Shown one piece after another: positions 1 to 9,286 of a stretch of 64,000 nt of DNA (positions are counted from its first letter, which is position 1; each line of letters begins with the position of its first letter). The notes under the pieces were generated by a model. The model was not told the origin of the DNA, ran no database searches, and saw only the letters and a program-made list of their open reading frames with translations. Position numbers and translations under genes: made by a program. Source of the DNA: Thalassospira profundimaris (GTDB lineage: Bacteria; Pseudomonadota; Alphaproteobacteria; Rhodospirillales; Thalassospiraceae); the NCBI RefSeq assembly GCF_003326795.1, contig NZ_JPWI01000003.1, positions 298,092-362,091 of the forward strand, read 5' to 3'.

Positions 1-599
1 TCGGCACGCCGGGCCCGACATTTTTCAGTCTGACGGCATTTGGATACGTTCCGGCGGGCAGGGCGCTTCGCCGAGATCAGGCGCGTCCCGGTGACGTTCT
101 GGCGGTCACTGGTACGCTTGGTGATGCTGCACTGGGTCTTTCGGTGCTCACAGACGCGTTTCCCGGACTCGATGAACTGTCAAAGAAATTCCTGTCAGAT
201 CGCTATTGGGTTCCGCAGCCTCGCCTGACGACCAGTCAGGCCTGTATGGCAAGGAATGCCCGTCTGGCAGCAATGGACTTGTCTGATGGTCTGGCTGGTG
301 ATTGTCGCAAGATTTGCGATGCTTCCGGTGTCGGAATGACGTTCAACTTGGCCGATATCCCGGTGTCTGAAGCGGCCAAAGCGGTTCTTGCTGATGATCC
401 GGCCTGTTGGAACCAGATTTTGGGAGGCGGCGACGATTACGAATTGCTGATCGCCGGTGGGCCGGACGATATTGCTGCTTTGGGTGACCAGGTGACGGTT
501 ATCGGGACCGTGACCAACCAGACAGGCGAAGTGCTTCTCAAGGATCTGGATGGCAAAATGGCCGAACTCGCACCGGGCGGGTTCGACCATTTCAAATAA
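1..599 (+). CDS. thiL: Thiamine-monophosphate kinase, 3' part
   Basis: C-terminal part of ThiL, which phosphorylates thiamine monophosphate to the active cofactor thiamine diphosphate using ATP. The reading frame is open from base 3 to the stop at 597-599, so the gene begins before the window. Visible family motifs are TGTLGDAALGL near the left edge, MDLSDGLAGD in the middle and GGGDDYELL near the end, all typical of the AIR-synthase-like fold of ThiL. Roughly the last 199 residues are present of about 320-330 expected. It is followed by the converging bamE gene. Identification is firm; the start and upstream context cannot be seen. Confidence 0.93.
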   Translation, partial: GTPGPTFFSLTAFGYVPAGRALRRDQARPGDVLAVTGTLGDAALGLSVLTDAFPGLDELSKKFLSDRYWVPQPRLTTSQACMARNARLAAMDLSDGLAGDCRKICDASGVGMTFNLADIPVSEAAKAVLADDPACWNQILGGGDDYELLIAGGPDDIAALGDQVTVIGTVTNQTGEVLLKDLDGKMAELAPGGFDHFK

Positions 600-633
600 C
601 GTGTCGGACGTTCTTTCTTGGCGTTGAACCGGA

Positions 634-1092
634 TTATTTGGTTTCGCTGAAGCGTCCAAGGTTGCCAAACAGCTGCTGCAGGATGGTCATTTCGCGGCCT
701 GCTGTCGGCGTGACGCGATCGGTCGGGATCACCGGCTTGCCATCTTCCAGGTCATATTGGCTCAGAATTTCGACGCGGTTACCGGCATCAAAGCTGATCA
801 GAACAACTTTTTGCTGAACCGTTTCCGGTTCGAAAAAGGCAACTGTTTCGGTGGTTTTGGAGATGTACAGCCAGACATTTTGGTCAAAGGCAGCAATCGT
901 TGACGGGGAGCCTAGAATGTCGGTGACATCACCCTTCGTCGATTCTCCCACAGTGATCTGTTCGAGCTGTTCGGGCTCCGGTGCATTGCCCCGTGTCGCG
1001 ATCCGCGGGCTGCATGCCGAGACATAGATAACAGCCAGTCCGGCCAGCATGATCAGGGGAAAGCGGGTAATTTTGTTATGCATGAAGCTCAC
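634..1092 (-). CDS. bamE: Outer membrane assembly lipoprotein BamE (SmpA/OmlA family)
   Basis: 152-residue lipoprotein. The N-terminus has a hydrophobic signal segment (about residues 10-27) ending in the lipobox VSAC, so Cys27 should be lipidated. The mature part carries the BamE-like core: VGESTKGDVTDILGSPS followed by a W-containing strand and VVLISFDAGNRV. BamE is an accessory lipoprotein of the BAM machine that inserts beta-barrel proteins into the outer membrane. It is transcribed away from the CBP3-like gene, which starts about 150 bases upstream. In alphaproteobacteria bamE commonly sits beside this ubiquinol-cytochrome c chaperone gene, which supports the call. Confidence 0.9.
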   Translation of the reverse strand: MSFMHNKITRFPLIMLAGLAVIYVSACSPRIATRGNAPEPEQLEQITVGESTKGDVTDILGSPSTIAAFDQNVWLYISKTTETVAFFEPETVQQKVVLISFDAGNRVEILSQYDLEDGKPVIPTDRVTPTAGREMTILQQLFGNLGRFSETK

Positions 1093-1248
1093 CAGAGCGA
1101 CCCTCTTGTTGAAACCAAACCGGAATTGCCTTGAGTTTCTGCGCTAGGCGCATGATATTGCCGGGCAATGACCGGGGCAGACGCGCCCCGATAAGATTTA
1201 CGGCATTCTGCGTGCCATGACAGGAATGTCAACGAAGGAGTGTTACTG

Positions 1249-1800
1249 TTGTTTGGATGGCTGAAGAAAAAAGACCGCAAGCAAACTGCTGCCTTTGAAC
1301 TTTACACCGCAATGGTAACCCAGGCACGGAAGCCTGAATTTTACGCAAAGCTTGGCGTCCCCGATACAATGGAGGGGCGTTTCGACCTGATTCTGGTGCA
1401 TGCGTTTGTTCTTTTTCGCCGTTTGAAATCGGAAGATGGAGATCGCGATCTTGCACAGAACATCTTTGATGTGATGTTCTCTGATCTTGATCAGAATATG
1501 CGTGAAATGGGCATCGGTGATGTGGGAATCCTTAAGCGGATCCGCAAAATGTCTGAATCCTATCATGGCCGGATCGTTGCATATGAAGAAGGCGTTCAAT
1601 CTGGCGCGGCTGAACTCGCCGCCGCATTGAACCGCAATCTTTATGCAGATACCGATGCCACAGATGAACAGCTTATGGCGATGGTCGGCTATGTGCATGA
1701 TGCACTGGCAACCCTTGCCAAACAGCCTATTTTAGATTTGCAGGACGGCGCGGTGCATTTTCCCGATGCTCCCGAACTCGCCGTGACTGCCCCGCAATAG
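1249..1800 (+). CDS. Ubiquinol-cytochrome c chaperone (CBP3 family)
   Basis: Protein of about 183 residues with the CBP3/UQCC1 domain: AFELYTAMVTQARKPEFYAKLGVPDTMEGRFDLI and a following helical region (HAFVLFRRLK). The family helps assemble the cytochrome bc1 complex; in mitochondria the homologue acts on cytochrome b. The longest open frame starts at a GTG at 1240, but that codon overlaps the Shine-Dalgarno sequence AAGGAG (1235-1240). A TTG at 1249 lies 8 bases after the same sequence and gives MFGWLKKKD, so I prefer it. The yceD gene follows after 13 bases, suggesting one transcript. Confidence 0.87.
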   Translation: MFGWLKKKDRKQTAAFELYTAMVTQARKPEFYAKLGVPDTMEGRFDLILVHAFVLFRRLKSEDGDRDLAQNIFDVMFSDLDQNMREMGIGDVGILKRIRKMSESYHGRIVAYEEGVQSGAAELAAALNRNLYADTDATDEQLMAMVGYVHDALATLAKQPILDLQDGAVHFPDAPELAVTAPQ

Positions 1801-1813
1801 AAAGAAAGACCGG

Positions 1814-2395
1814 ATGTCTGATAAATTCACTCCCGAATTTTCGCGCATCGTCAAAACAGACGAACAGGTAAGCGCGAAAGAAAAACTGGTGATCGAAGCC
1901 AACGAAAAGGAACGCGCTGCATTGGCCAAGCGTTTCGAGCTCGTTTCCATTGACAGCCTTACAGCCGAACTGACCATCAGCACTGCATCGAACGGTGAAG
2001 TCACCGTTCGTGGTCCAATGAATGCCGAGATTGTTCAGAACTGTGTCGCAACTCTTGAGCCGGTTCCCGAGGTGATTGAAGACACGGTTGAAGTTCTGTT
2101 CTCACCGCATGTTTCCGAAGAAGACCTGCCGTCGAACCCGGATGATCTTGAAGATTTGTCTGAAGAAGAATTGATGGCGCTGCTTGATCAGCCTGAACCG
2201 CTTGTCGATGGAAAAATCGATGTGGGTGAGGTTGTAGCGCAGTTTCTGGCAGTCGCAATGAACCCGTATCCACGCAAGGAAGATGCTGAATTGCCGACCT
2301 CGGTGAAAACCGAGGAAGAAGCCGCCGAAGAAAAACGACCCAACCCGTTTGCACAGTTGGCCGGTCTTAAAGAGCAGCTTGAAAAGAAAAATTAA
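1814..2395 (+). CDS. YceD/DUF177 family protein
   Basis: 193-residue acidic protein of the YceD (DUF177) family. The family signature region VRGPMNAEIVQNCVATLEPVPEVIEDTVEVLFSP lies in the middle (about residues 66-100), followed by an acidic stretch rich in E and D and the DVGEVVAQFLAVAMNPYPRK segment. Family members are linked to 23S rRNA/ribosomal large-subunit accumulation in bacteria and plastids, and usually lie just before rpmF and plsX. Here rpmF is missing from the interval; plsX follows after about 256 bases. Start ATG at 1814 is 13 bases after the CBP3-like gene. Confidence 0.85.
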   Translation: MSDKFTPEFSRIVKTDEQVSAKEKLVIEANEKERAALAKRFELVSIDSLTAELTISTASNGEVTVRGPMNAEIVQNCVATLEPVPEVIEDTVEVLFSPHVSEEDLPSNPDDLEDLSEEELMALLDQPEPLVDGKIDVGEVVAQFLAVAMNPYPRKEDAELPTSVKTEEEAAEEKRPNPFAQLAGLKEQLEKKN

Positions 2396-2438
2396 TCATC
2401 GAGAATGGCCAAAAGCCTGAGAATTAGGGTGCTTGAAT

Positions 2439-2465
2439 ATGCCGGTTTTTACCGGCATTTCACTT
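2439..2465 (+). terminator. Weak hairpin after yceD
   Basis: A 7-base stem ATGCCGG / CCGGCAT with a six-base loop, followed by a short mixed T tract (CACTTTTTG). It lies 44 bases after yceD and could end the bamE-neighbour transcript before plsX. The stem is short, so this is only a possible terminator. Confidence 0.35.
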
Positions 2466-2651
2466 TTTGTCATCACAATGAGATGCTCACGGGACGGGGT
2501 GCTCTGTGTATCTGGCTCGGCTTTACCTTGTAACTGGTCGAGAATTCCGGTAATTACGGGCGTTCCGGCCACTAGATGACAGTCTTCAGCCAGTTGGCTG
2601 ACCTGCCGGATATCCGGTTCAGAAATTTTAGAACAACCATAAGAGAATACG

Positions 2652-3728
2652 TTGCCTGAACAGGTTTGCATATCACTTGACGCGATGGGAGGAGACCACG
2701 CGCCAGAGATGGTCGTAGCAGGTGCAGAAATTGCGCTGAAACGGCTGCCCCATCTCAAGTTTCTGATGTTTGGGGATGAAGCCCGGCTCAAGCCGCTGCT
2801 TGCAAAATATCCCGCATTGGAAGCCGTAAGCGAGGTTCGCCACGCATCGCAGGAAGTATCGATGGAAGACAAACCTTCTGTCGCTCTGCGTCAGCGTCGT
2901 GATTCCAGTATGCGCCTTGCCATTAACGCCGTGAAAGAAGGGGATGCGCAAGGTGTCGTGTCCGCGGGCAACACCGGCGCATTGATGGCAATGGCCAAAT
3001 TCGTGCTGAAAACCGTACGCGGCATCGACCGTCCGGCAATCGCAACCTATATGCCGACCCAGCGTGGCGAAACTGTCATGCTTGATCTGGGCGCCAATAT
3101 TGAATGCGACGAAAACAATCTTGTTCAGTTCGCACTGATGGGCGAAGTGTTTACCCGTATTCTGTTCGGCCTTGAAAAACCGTCTGTCGGTTTGCTCAAT
3201 GTCGGCATCGAAGAACTGAAGGGTAACGAGTCTGTCAAAAAGGCTGCTGCCATTTTGCGTGACATTGATCTTCCGATCCGTTTCGAGGGTTTCGTTGAAG
3301 GCGATGACCTTGCCAAAGGCACGGTTGACGTGATTGTCACCGATGGTTTTACCGGCAACGTCGCGCTAAAGACGGCCGAGGGAACGGCACGTCTTCTGGT
3401 GCATTTCCTGCGCGAAACGTTCAAAAGTTCCTTCTTTGCCAAACTTGGCTATCTGCTCGCACGTCGTTCCCTTCAGCGTTTCCGTGATCGCATGGATCCG
3501 CGCCGCTACAATGGCGCGATGCTGCTTGGTCTGAACGGCATTGCTGTCAAAAGTCACGGTGGAACGGATGCGCTTGGCTTCTCCAATGCCATCGGGGTTT
3601 GCCATGACCTTATCGTGAACAAGCTCAATGACAGCATCAAAAATGAACTTGCAGCTTTTGAACAGGCGATGTCCGGAATGGAAAACGCCGAAACCGAAGT
3701 CGCGGTTCCGGTTGTTCAAGCCGACTGA
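2652..3728 (+). CDS. plsX: Phosphate acyltransferase PlsX
   Basis: 358-residue PlsX, which makes acyl-phosphate from acyl-ACP at the membrane for phospholipid synthesis. The N-terminal motif ISLDAMGGDHAPEMVV (residues 7-22) and AGNTGALMA, VMLDLGANIECDE, NVGIEELKG and DGFTGNVALKT are clear family signatures. The start is a TTG (CCTGAACAG follows); there is no ATG or GTG in frame before the conserved ISLDAMGGDH, and a weak purine-rich AAGAGA lies just upstream. It heads the plsX-fabH-ihfA-merR cluster, a standard alphaproteobacterial order; fabH follows after 42 bases. Confidence 0.96.
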   Translation: MPEQVCISLDAMGGDHAPEMVVAGAEIALKRLPHLKFLMFGDEARLKPLLAKYPALEAVSEVRHASQEVSMEDKPSVALRQRRDSSMRLAINAVKEGDAQGVVSAGNTGALMAMAKFVLKTVRGIDRPAIATYMPTQRGETVMLDLGANIECDENNLVQFALMGEVFTRILFGLEKPSVGLLNVGIEELKGNESVKKAAAILRDIDLPIRFEGFVEGDDLAKGTVDVIVTDGFTGNVALKTAEGTARLLVHFLRETFKSSFFAKLGYLLARRSLQRFRDRMDPRRYNGAMLLGLNGIAVKSHGGTDALGFSNAIGVCHDLIVNKLNDSIKNELAAFEQAMSGMENAETEVAVPVVQAD

Positions 3729-3770
3729 TAAACTCACCAAAACATCAAGATAACTGGCGGTCCCCAAATC

Positions 3771-4742
3771 ATGACAGTTCGTTCTCGCATTATTGGTTGC
3801 GGCTCATATCTTCCTGCAAATGTTGTAACCAATGATGATCTGGCAAAACGCGTCGATACGTCGGATGAATGGATCGTAGCACGCACTGGTATTCGTCAGC
3901 GTCACATTGCTGCCGAAGGTGAAACAACCAGCGACCTTGCCTATGAAGCCGCTATCAAGGCCATGGAACATGCCGGCGTGACAGCCGATGACATTGATCT
4001 GATCATTGTTGCGACGGCGACCCCGGATAATACATTCCCGGCGACCGCAACCAAGGTGCAGAACCGCCTGGGTGTGACCGGTTTTGCCTTTGATGTTCAG
4101 GCCGTTTGTTCCGGTTTCGTCTATGGCCTGACCACGGCCGATATGTATATCCGCAACGGACAGGCAAAAACAGCACTGGTCATCGGTGCCGAAACATTTT
4201 CGCGTATCCTTGACTGGGAAGACCGTCGGACATGTGTCCTGTTTGGTGACGGTGCTGGCGCGGTTGTTGTCCAGGCTGTTGAAGGGCAGGGAACCATCGA
4301 GGATCAGGGCATCCTTGCAAGCCGCCTGCATTCGGACGGCAGCAAGTATGAATTGCTTTATGTCGATGGGGGGCCTTCTGCAACCCAGACCGTTGGTCAT
4401 CTTCGCATGGAAGGCAAGGAAGTTTTCCGCCATGCGGTGACCAATCTGGCCGGAGTGATTCGCGAAGTTCTGGCTGATACTGGTATTGATGCCTCGGAAA
4501 TTGACTGGCTTGTGCCGCATCAGGCAAACCGTCGTATCCTTGACAGCACGGCCAAGAAATTCGGCATTTCACCGGACAAGGTTGTTGTGACCGTCGATCG
4601 TCACGCCAATACATCGGCAGCATCGATCCCGCTTGCGCTGGCAGAAGCCGTCCATGATGGCCGTATCCAGCGCGGAGATATCGTCATTCTCGAGGCGATG
4701 GGTGGCGGATTTACCTGGGGTGCGTCGCTGGTTCGCTGGTAA
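3771..4742 (+). CDS. fabH: 3-oxoacyl-[acyl-carrier-protein] synthase III
   Basis: 323-residue FabH, the ketosynthase that condenses acetyl-CoA with malonyl-ACP to start fatty acid synthesis. The catalytic triad is visible: Cys113 in [10 protein letters not shown], His250 in PHQANRRI and Asn280 in RHANTSAAS. The [14 protein letters not shown] segment near residue 32-45 is also diagnostic. Length matches the family. It sits 42 bases after plsX with which it shares the lipid precursor pathway, and before ihfA. Confidence 0.97.
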   Translation: MTVRSRIIGCGSYLPANVVTNDDLAKRVDTSDEWIVARTGIRQRHIAAEGETTSDLAYEAAIKAMEHAGVTADDIDLIIVATATPDNTFPATATKVQNRLGVTGFAFDVQAVCSGFVYGLTTADMYIRNGQAKTALVIGAETFSRILDWEDRRTCVLFGDGAGAVVVQAVEGQGTIEDQGILASRLHSDGSKYELLYVDGGPSATQTVGHLRMEGKEVFRHAVTNLAGVIREVLADTGIDASEIDWLVPHQANRRILDSTAKKFGISPDKVVVTVDRHANTSAASIPLALAEAVHDGRIQRGDIVILEAMGGGFTWGASLVRW

Positions 4743-4901
4743 AATCTTTTACCGAAAGACTGCTTTGAGCCGGAAAAACACGGCAATTCCGTAAAAATCA
4801 CAACATTCCGCCTTAAAGCAGTGTATCCTGTTGATATTGACTGATTTCGCCACCAGATATAGCCTTGTATATAAAGTCCCGTAATAAGGAGGCGGCCTGA
4901 T

Positions 4902-5192
4902 ATGTCGGAAACAACGATTACCCGTGCGGATCTCGCTGAAGCCGTTTACCAGGAAGTAGGTCTGTCGCGGAATGAGTCCGCCCAGCTGCTTGAAACTGTT
5001 CTTGATGAAATTTCGACTGCGCTGATCAAGGACGAAGTCGTGAAGATTTCCTCGTTTGGAAGCTTCTCCGTGCGTCAAAAAGGGCAGCGTATCGGTCGGA
5101 ACCCGAAAACGGGCGAAGAAGTACCGATCCTTCCGCGTAAGGTACTTGTTTTCCGGCCGTCACAGGTTCTGAAAGCCAGAATTAACGCTTAA
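4902..5192 (+). CDS. ihfA: Integration host factor subunit alpha
   Basis: 96-residue HU/IHF-family DNA-bending protein. The helical N-terminus ([32 protein letters not shown]) and the beta-arm with [29 protein letters not shown] are typical of the alpha subunit; the arm proline is in the NPKTGEE segment. It pairs with IhfB encoded elsewhere. An excellent ribosome site AAGGAGG lies just upstream (about 4887-4893). The 159-base gap from fabH could carry its own promoter. The MerR gene follows after 11 bases. Confidence 0.96.
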   Translation: MSETTITRADLAEAVYQEVGLSRNESAQLLETVLDEISTALIKDEVVKISSFGSFSVRQKGQRIGRNPKTGEEVPILPRKVLVFRPSQVLKARINA

Positions 5193-5203
5193 GAAAAGAA
5201 CTC

Positions 5204-5686
5204 ATGAAAACGAACTTGGGGGCTGAGGCGGGCACATCCCGCCGTTCAGCAAAGTCTGACTCTGCTTTTCGCACAATCAGCGAAGCAGCGAAGGAGCTTG
5301 GTCTTCAACAGCATGTGCTTCGGTTCTGGGAATCCAAGTTCCCGCAGATCCAGCCGTTGAAGCGTGCTGGCGGGCGGCGCTACTATCGCCCGGAAGATAT
5401 TGATTTTTTGGCAAATATTCGTTCGCTGTTGCACGATCAGGGCTTTACCATCAAAGGTGTTCAAAAGCTTCTTGATCAGAACAAGGGCAAGTTGCCCTCT
5501 GAAATCACGGTAAGTTCAGCCGAAGCCGAACAGGGTGCTGCGATCCCTGGAGTTGCTGGCGTTCAGCAGTCCGCTATCCATCTCCCTTCGATTGATACCG
5601 CAGCGCTGAAAAGCGTTCTGGGTGAATTGCAGGAGCTGCAAGGCATCCTTCAGGCGAGCCTGCGGGAAGTCAAAAAAAATCCGTAA
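5204..5686 (+). CDS. MerR family transcriptional regulator
   Basis: 160-residue regulator with an N-terminal MerR winged helix-turn-helix: [48 protein letters not shown], with the characteristic RFWE and [10 protein letters not shown] motifs. A helix follows ([19 protein letters not shown]). The C-terminal half is poorly conserved and shows no metal-binding cysteines, so the signal is unknown. This gene regularly follows ihfA in alphaproteobacteria; co-transcription is likely given the 11-base gap. Its target is not known to me. Confidence 0.9.
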   Translation: MKTNLGAEAGTSRRSAKSDSAFRTISEAAKELGLQQHVLRFWESKFPQIQPLKRAGGRRYYRPEDIDFLANIRSLLHDQGFTIKGVQKLLDQNKGKLPSEITVSSAEAEQGAAIPGVAGVQQSAIHLPSIDTAALKSVLGELQELQGILQASLREVKKNP

Positions 5687-5754
5687 AAATCATTTGCGTC
5701 TTTGGCGTTGCGCCGCTATTTATCGAGCCGCGCCAAAGAGCGCATCTATACGGT

Positions 5755-5831
5755 CGGAGCGTGGCGCAGCCTGGTAGCGCACCTGCATGGGGTGCAGGGG
5801 GTCGGAGGTTCGAATCCTCTCGCTCCGACCA
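5755..5831 (+). tRNA. tRNA-Pro (anticodon GGG)
   Basis: A 77-base tRNA. The acceptor stem CGGAGCG (5755-5761) pairs with CGCTCCG (5821-5827), followed by A and an encoded CCA end (5829-5831). The anticodon arm is CCTGC-ATGGGGT-GCAGG, giving anticodon GGG (proline codons CCC/CCU). The T arm GGAGG-TTCGAAT-CCTCT and D-arm GCGC...GCGC are complete. It stands just after the plsX-merR cluster. Confidence 0.97.
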
Positions 5832-5877
5832 ATATCTTCCCAAATGAATTCATTGTTTGATTACGACCTGTCTGGCC

Positions 5878-6450
5878 TTATGGCATCAGGCGGGCAAGTA
5901 TTTCTATGTCCCCGGTTTTGGTGACCCTGATCAGGATGATTTCACCGGATTTGGGATAGATACCGGTAAGGGCCGTGATATTGACCTGATGGGTTACCAG
6001 CATTGCCTTGGTGCCTGACGGAAGTGTTGCAAGAAGGTCTGCTATTTGTCGGGTTTGTTGCTGTTCTGTGCTGCGATCGGCAAAGAACGAGTTTAACGAT
6101 GGCTCCGGACGAACAGGACCAAGTGCAAGCAGGCTGGCCGTATCGATGCAACGGCACCACTGACTACTCAGCACCAGATTGATCTCAATGCCCATTTCCC
6201 GAATACGATCACCGGTGCGGCGGGCCTGATTTCGCCCTAGATCGTCAAGATTTCGTTGGGTGCTGCAATCATCAAGTGTGAAATTTTCCGGATCCCCGGT
6301 GCCCGGTGCAATCGCGTGACGCATCAGGGCATGCGTATCTCCCTGTTTCCAGATCTCCCATGCGTTGCCTGCTGACGCATGGGCCGGAAACGAAGTGATG
6401 CTGCAGATCAGGGTCGCTGCAATGATCGAAAAAGTTCTGAGAAGGGGCAT
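5878..6450 (-). CDS. Exported histidine phosphatase family protein
   Basis: 190-residue member of the histidine phosphatase (phosphoglycerate mutase-like) superfamily. A signal peptide covers about residues 1-26 (SIIAATLICSITSFPAHASA), so the protein should act in the periplasm. The catalytic RHG-type motif appears as LMRHAIAPG (His near residue 45), and the second catalytic His is probably in VTHQVNITAL. The RNLDDLGRNQARRTGDRI segment is typical of this small clade. Substrate is unknown. It lies alone between tRNA-Pro and a small hypothetical gene on the same strand. Confidence 0.82.
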   Translation of the reverse strand: MPLLRTFSIIAATLICSITSFPAHASAGNAWEIWKQGDTHALMRHAIAPGTGDPENFTLDDCSTQRNLDDLGRNQARRTGDRIREMGIEINLVLSSQWCRCIDTASLLALGPVRPEPSLNSFFADRSTEQQQTRQIADLLATLPSGTKAMLVTHQVNITALTGIYPKSGEIILIRVTKTGDIEILARLMP

Positions 6451-6564
6451 GGTTTGGCAGCTGTTTTGTGTTCAGGGATATGTTCTTGATACCCTGAATT
6501 CTGCCGATCGGATCATAAGGCCAGCACCGATGAAGCAATTCAAATTATTTAGGTCGGACAAGCT

Positions 6565-6810
6565 CTAGGAGATTGAACTGGCCACGCGGCGTCCTTCATC
6601 CGTCAGTTTGCAAATCAGCCAGTCCGGCTTGACCGGGTTGTCAAACCATGGTGCGGCCCAGCCGTGATCAATGCAGCTCCGGACAGTTTTTTCACTGATT
6701 TGTTTGCCGTTGCCATCAAATAGAGGCAATTTACCACCAGGTTGGCTCAAGCCGCGACGTAGCCATTCAAGCTGAACATCAGTGGGTTTCGAATGTTTTT
6801 TCCCCGTCAT
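6565..6810 (-). CDS. Small hypothetical protein, winged-helix-like
   Basis: About 81 residues, MTGKKHSKPTDVQLEWLRRG to ...LTDEGRRVASSIS. The pattern (helix LEWLRRGL, basic segment, WLICKLTDEGRRVA at the end) resembles a winged helix of the kind seen in small DNA-binding proteins, but I cannot name a family. The longest frame starts at GTG 6825; the ATG at 6810 has a GGGGAG ribosome site six bases upstream and is preferred. It diverges from cutA. Function unknown. Confidence 0.65.
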   Translation of the reverse strand: MTGKKHSKPTDVQLEWLRRGLSQPGGKLPLFDGNGKQISEKTVRSCIDHGWAAPWFDNPVKPDWLICKLTDEGRRVASSIS

Positions 6811-6899
6811 CGGTACTCCCCGCACCGTTATGATATGATTGGTGTCACAAACATTGTCTGGTTTCAGTGTGACGGATTATCAACCATGGAGCAATCTCA

Positions 6900-7241
6900 A
6901 TGACAGAAGACCGGTTTCAGAACAGTGAAATGTCATTTCTCTATGTCACTGTTCCGGACATGGAAATAGCACGCGTGATCGCTGGCGGTGCCATTCGTGA
7001 AAAACTTGCTGCCTGTGCGAATATTTTGCCACAGATGACAGCCATTTATGAATGGAATGACGACGTCGAAGAACAAACCGAACTGGTCGTCATCCTTAAG
7101 ACCGCGCGTCATACGGCAATTGATCTGGCAAAATGGGTCGAGGATCATCATCCCTATGACGTGCCATGTATCCTTGAAATTCCGTTGGGCCGGGGGAGCA
7201 ACGGCTATGTGTCATGGCTTCAGGGGCAGTTGGGATCGTGA
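6900..7241 (+). CDS. cutA: Divalent-cation tolerance protein CutA
   Basis: 113-residue CutA1 family protein: FLYVTVPDMEIARVIAGGAIREKLAACANILPQMTAIYEWNDDVEEQTELVVILKTARHTAIDLAKWVEDHHPYDVPCILEIPL. These are the hallmark strands of the ferredoxin-like trimer. CutA1 is linked to copper/divalent metal tolerance in E. coli, though its biochemical role is unsettled. The start at ATG 6900 is preceded by GGAG about 11 bases upstream. It is followed by yciB after 78 bases. Confidence 0.94.
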   Translation: MTEDRFQNSEMSFLYVTVPDMEIARVIAGGAIREKLAACANILPQMTAIYEWNDDVEEQTELVVILKTARHTAIDLAKWVEDHHPYDVPCILEIPLGRGSNGYVSWLQGQLGS

Positions 7242-7319
7242 TCACGCTTGATATGATTGCATCACACGTTCTTGCCCCCTAGGATGGCGCAAATTTAATC
7301 TGTTGAGTGAAGTGATTTA

Positions 7320-7883
7320 ATGAACCAGCTTACCAAAATGGCCTTGGAAATGGGGCCGTTGATCCTGTTTTTTGCTGTTAACGCGACGACAAACCTGATG
7401 ACCGCAACGGCGGTGTTCGTGGCGGCGACTGTTATTGCCCTGGTTACGTCCTATATGGTTGCCCGCACCATTCCGGTCATGCCGCTGATTGGCGGCGCGT
7501 TCGTTATCGTGTTTGGTGGTCTGACGCTTTATCTTGACGATGAACTGTTTATCAAGATCAAGCCGACCATTGTGAACCTGCTGTTTGCAGCGATCCTGTT
7601 TGGTGGCCTGATGGCACGTAAGCTGTTTCTCAAGCTTGTTCTGGAAAGTGCGTTCAAGGCCACTGACGAGGGGTGGCGTATCCTGACATGGCGCTGGGCG
7701 TTCTTCTTTGTCTTTCTTGCCCTGGTGAATGAAATTGTCTGGCGGAATTTTTCGACAGATACCTGGGTGGCCTTCAAAGTGTGGGGGATCATGCCGATTA
7801 CCATGGTGTTTGGAATGGCACAGGTACCCGTCCTTATGAAGCATCAGCTTCCCGAGGAAGAGGGCGGTTCAGCGGCTTCTTAA
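7320..7883 (+). CDS. yciB: Inner membrane-spanning protein YciB (septation protein A family)
   Basis: 187-residue polytopic membrane protein of the YciB/IspZ family. Diagnostic segments are [15 protein letters not shown] near the start, [22 protein letters not shown] in the middle and [35 protein letters not shown] near the end; five or so membrane helices are evident. The family influences envelope integrity and cell division. It converges on ispDF, with a perfect hairpin between the two genes. Confidence 0.95.
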   Translation: MNQLTKMALEMGPLILFFAVNATTNLMTATAVFVAATVIALVTSYMVARTIPVMPLIGGAFVIVFGGLTLYLDDELFIKIKPTIVNLLFAAILFGGLMARKLFLKLVLESAFKATDEGWRILTWRWAFFFVFLALVNEIVWRNFSTDTWVAFKVWGIMPITMVFGMAQVPVLMKHQLPEEEGGSAAS

Positions 7884-7910
7884 GGCCGGGAAGAATTCGG
7901 ATACTCAAAA

Positions 7911-7950
7911 GACAAAGGGCAGGATGAAAATCCTGCCCTTTGTCTTTGGT
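7911..7950. terminator. Bidirectional terminator between yciB and ispDF
   Basis: Perfect 14-base inverted repeat, GACAAAGGGCAGGA (7911-7924) and TCCTGCCCTTTGTC (7931-7944), with a six-base TGAAAA loop, then TTTGGTTCTT on the plus side. It lies between two genes pointing at each other and can serve both. Confidence 0.88.
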
Positions 7951-7968
7951 TCTTGGCTTTCAGGTTAC

Positions 7969-9165
7969 TTACTTGATTGGTAGCGCAATGCTGACTGCTG
8001 CTTGCGCGGCAATGCCTTCTTCGCGGCCGGTAAAGCCAAGGCGTTCGGTCGTGGTGGCTTTGACATTCACGCGATCGACCTCGATTTCAAGAATTTCCGC
8101 AACTTTTTCTCGCATGGCCATGGTGTGCGGCCCGATCTTCGGACGTTCGCAAATAAGGGTCACATCGGCATTGACGATACGGCCGCCCCGCTTGCGCACC
8201 AGATCAGCAGCATGCTTCAGGAAAATATCAGACGCAGCACCTTTCCACTGCATATCACTCGGCGGGAAGTGCTGACCGATATCACCGGCACCAATTGCCC
8301 CGAGAATGGCGTCGGTCAGCGTGTGCAGGCCAACATCAGCGTCGGAGTGACCTTCAAGGCGTGCGGTATGGGGAACCTTGACCCCGCAGAGAATGCAATG
8401 ATCGCCCGGTGCGAAACGGTGAACGTCAAAGCCGGTTCCGGCGCGGTATTCTTCCTGCTGCATCGCGGGGGTGTCCTTGTTTGTGCAGTTAACCCAGTCC
8501 TGGGCGCGGTCAAAATCATCGCGCCGTGTAATTTTGTCGTTTGAGCTGGTTCCTTCAACACAGATGACATCAATGCCCATGGCTTCCAGCAGGGCGGCAT
8601 CATCGGTGAATTCCTGACCTTCATATTTCTGATGTGCCATCAGAATTGTGTCAAAGGCGAACCCTTGCGGCGTTTGTGCCCGTTGCAGGCTTTCGCGCGG
8701 GATGGTTTGCGTAATGACACCATCGCTTGTTGTCTGTTTGATTGTATCCGTGACCGCAAGTGTCGGAATCGCACCAGCTTTTGTCTCAAGGGCTGCGACG
8801 ACACGTTCAATGACCTCATCAGAGATACCCGGACGCGCCGCATCATGGATCAGAACAATATCGGGCTTCTGCGGGCACAGGGCGCGCAGGCCGTTTAGGA
8901 CGGATTGTTGCCGGGTTATGCCGCCATTGACCGGTGCAGGCAGGGACGGGGCATCAATATTGGCGATAGCGGTGTCATACCAGACTTGGTGTGACGGATT
9001 ATAAACCACCTGTACAAGATCAAACGAGGTGTGGCGGGCAAAGCATTCAATACTGTGGCCAAGCACGGTTTTGCCGCCAAGCGTGTGATATTGTTTTGGT
9101 ATTGGGTCGCCAAATCTGCTACCGCTGCCAGCAGCAACGATGACAACCCCGATTTTTTTGGTCAT
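7969..9165 (-). CDS. ispDF: Bifunctional IspD/IspF isoprenoid biosynthesis enzyme
   Basis: Fusion enzyme of the MEP pathway. The N-terminal half is IspD (2-C-methyl-D-erythritol 4-phosphate cytidylyltransferase): [34 protein letters not shown]. The C-terminal half is IspF (2,4-cyclodiphosphate synthase): [53 protein letters not shown] and the final [19 protein letters not shown]. Such fusions are standard in alphaproteobacteria. The longest frame begins at 9237, but conserved sequence starts at [13 protein letters not shown], so I use the ATG at 9165; 9171 is also possible. Confidence 0.95.
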   Translation of the reverse strand: MTKKIGVVIVAAGSGSRFGDPIPKQYHTLGGKTVLGHSIECFARHTSFDLVQVVYNPSHQVWYDTAIANIDAPSLPAPVNGGITRQQSVLNGLRALCPQKPDIVLIHDAARPGISDEVIERVVAALETKAGAIPTLAVTDTIKQTTSDGVITQTIPRESLQRAQTPQGFAFDTILMAHQKYEGQEFTDDAALLEAMGIDVICVEGTSSNDKITRRDDFDRAQDWVNCTNKDTPAMQQEEYRAGTGFDVHRFAPGDHCILCGVKVPHTARLEGHSDADVGLHTLTDAILGAIGAGDIGQHFPPSDMQWKGAASDIFLKHAADLVRKRGGRIVNADVTLICERPKIGPHTMAMREKVAEILEIEVDRVNVKATTTERLGFTGREEGIAAQAAVSIALPIK

Positions 9166-9286
9166 AAACATGATGCCATGGCTTGTCTGAATTGCGCCGC
9201 AGGCTATCTTTCTGCGAAGCCTTTGCCAAGTCGCCATTTGGTTTTTCAGGGTTAATCTGCGCCTTACGACAGAAACGGACCATCAC

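Noticed and set aside
1243..1698. 151-codon minus-strand frame opposite the CBP3-like gene
   Set aside because: Fully antisense to a convincing gene; low-complexity composition typical of shadow frames.
2396..2872. 158-codon minus-strand frame across the yceD-plsX gap
   Set aside because: Its first half is antisense to the conserved plsX N-terminus, it has no ribosome site, and no family is recognised.
3804..4520. 238-codon minus-strand frame opposite fabH
   Set aside because: Antisense to FabH with a complete catalytic triad.
4760..4821. CTGCTTT ... AAAGCAG pairing between fabH and ihfA as a riboswitch or leader structure
   Set aside because: Long loop and no match to a riboswitch class I know; could be chance in AT-rich sequence.
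5701..5737. TTTGGCG / CGCCAAA inverted repeat before tRNA-Pro as a terminator
   Set aside because: Only seven pairs with a long loop and no T tract; may be chance.
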